A stretch of DNA of 24,111 nucleotides from an uncultured Bacteroidales bacterium. GTDB lineage: Bacteria > Bacteroidota > Bacteroidia > Bacteroidales > UBA932. The notes beneath the pieces are model-generated. The model saw nothing but the letters and a program-made list of their open reading frames with translations, was not told the origin of the DNA and made no database searches. Below are positions 23,396 to 24,111 of this stretch, one piece after another. Position 1 is the first letter of the stretch, and the number at the start of each line of letters is the position of its first letter. A program made the translations under genes and the position numbers. Where the stretch lies: NCBI GenBank assembly GCA_900546445.1, contig URCV01000027.1, positions 1-24,111 of the forward strand, given 5' to 3'.

Positions 23396-23931
23396 ATACG
23401 AAATTATATGACGAATTCGAGAATACTCTTCAGGACGGGCTTGTAAAGGTCTGTCAGGGAGCCGGTTTTCTTAGAGAAGGTCTTTTGGAAAGCGAAGATC
23501 TCGAAAATAAGTGGAACGATTACATAAAGGATTACATAGCCGATGCCGTGGCTAATTTTAACGACTATCCCGAAGCAGCCCTCGCGTGGGCAGGCTTTTT
23601 AGGAATGGGAGTGGCCAATGCCTGGGATAAGAATTGGGAAAAGTATGGCAGTTATCCTTATACTTTTTATTACGGAAAGCGCAAGTGGGACGATATGGAT
23701 GAGCACATCCTCTATGAGTTCATAGGCCTTACACCGGACCAGGGGAAGAAGTTGTCAGACCTTCTGGACAGTTGCGCATTGGCTTGTCTCGGACTCATAA
23801 GGCATCAGGGAATAGAGGCTCAGACGGCGGACGGGTTTTATTGTCTGGCGCGCGCGTATACCGTATTTTTCAGGATAGGTGCTGCGCTGGAATTGGAACG
23901 ATTGGCATATAAAAAAGTATTGGTTAACTAG
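23392..23931 (+). CDS. Unknown protein, 179 residues
   Basis: I do not recognise this family. The protein is soluble and mostly helical, with no signal peptide or obvious metal site. It is acidic at the N-terminus (YDEFENTLQDGL, LESEDLENKWNDY) and rich in aromatic residues (WNDYIKDYI, AWAGFLGMGVANAWDKNW, YPYTFYYGKRKWDDMDEH). Two cysteines sit in LLDSCALACLGLI. The ATG overlaps the uvrA TGA by 4 bases and the stop is 2 bases before mnmA, so it is translated from the same message. The codon usage looks like its neighbours, which argues for a resident gene. Confidence 0.85.
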   Translation: MNTKLYDEFENTLQDGLVKVCQGAGFLREGLLESEDLENKWNDYIKDYIADAVANFNDYPEAALAWAGFLGMGVANAWDKNWEKYGSYPYTFYYGKRKWDDMDEHILYEFIGLTPDQGKKLSDLLDSCALACLGLIRHQGIEAQTADGFYCLARAYTVFFRIGAALELERLAYKKVLVN

Positions 23932-23933
23932 TT

Positions 23934-24111
23934 ATGAAGATTTGTGTAGGCCTTTCAGGAGGCGTGGATTCATCTGTAGCGGCACTGCTCTTGAAGCAGC
24001 AGGGCTATGATGTGTTCGCGATGTTTATGCAGAATTGGCACGATACGGAAGGCACCCTTCACGGCGACTGCGAGTGGGAGGAGGACAAGTTCGTGGCGGA
24101 GATGGTGGCTC
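23934..24111 (+). CDS. mnmA: tRNA 2-thiouridylase MnmA, cut by the window end
   Basis: Only the first 59 codons are present. They begin MKICVGLSGGVDSSVAALLL, the PP-loop ATP pyrophosphatase motif SGGVDSS used to activate the wobble uridine, then YDVFAMFMQNWHD and GDCEWEEDKFVAEMVA, which match the early MnmA region that precedes the catalytic cysteines. The enzyme places sulfur on U34 of tRNAs for Lys, Glu and Gln. It starts two bases after the unknown gene. The rest, including the catalytic Cys pair, lies outside the window. Confidence 0.93.
   Translation, partial: MKICVGLSGGVDSSVAALLLKQQGYDVFAMFMQNWHDTEGTLHGDCEWEEDKFVAEMVA

Noticed and set aside
1..24111. CRISPR array, insertion sequence, phage genes or defence system
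   Set aside because: No regularly spaced repeat array, transposase, integrase, capsid or restriction-type protein is visible in any frame.

Overview
The window looks like chromosomal DNA from a gut-type member of the Bacteroidales. The evidence is the Bacteroidetes promoter pattern (TTTG, 19-21 bases, TAnnTTTG) seen several times, the near absence of Shine-Dalgarno sites, the Bacteroidetes-type atpD-C-B-E-F order with a short epsilon subunit, a DUF4251 protein, SusA/SusB-type starch enzymes and a MurNAc salvage operon arranged like murTKQ of Tannerella forsythia. The species cannot be named from what is visible.

Left end (1-1260): a G+C-rich DUF4251 gene fragment faces the 3' half of a formylglycine-generating-enzyme/sulfatase-modifying-factor (FGE) gene across a shared bidirectional terminator. 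The FGE half is joined in frame to the first ~95 codons of atpF. Both partner proteins are cut at the join, and atpH, atpA and atpG are absent, so this is either a contig misjoin or a striking rearrangement.

Energy block (1260-7217): atpD-atpC-atpB-atpE-atpF' run leftward as a tightly coupled operon. A CYTH/triphosphate-tunnel protein lies upstream of them and is divergent from hppA, a membrane pyrophosphatase with the alanine signature of K+-dependent enzymes.

Envelope block (7209-11334, leftward): a CDP-alcohol phosphatidyltransferase, a lysophospholipid-type acyltransferase and a NamZ/DUF1343 exo-N-acetylmuramidase form an overlapping three-gene unit. Upstream lies a lipoprotein with an internal EF-hand/dockerin-like loop.

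Starch block (11335-17261, rightward): a 985-residue protein carrying two complete GH13 catalytic domains (the second is SusA-like), then a SusB-type GH97 alpha-glucosidase, then a small TSCPD protein ending in a terminator. The promoter region carries three repeats at 21-base phasing. A 215-base, heavily folded element sits between the GH13 and GH97 genes. A susC/susD pair and susR are not present.

Right block (17298-24111, rightward): tRNA-Pro(CGG) with a structured leader, then murT-like transporter, murK-like kinase, murQ, uvrA, an unknown 179-residue protein and the start of mnmA. The first five genes overlap, which implies one polycistronic unit. With NamZ, the window encodes MurNAc release, import, phosphorylation and conversion to GlcNAc-6-phosphate.
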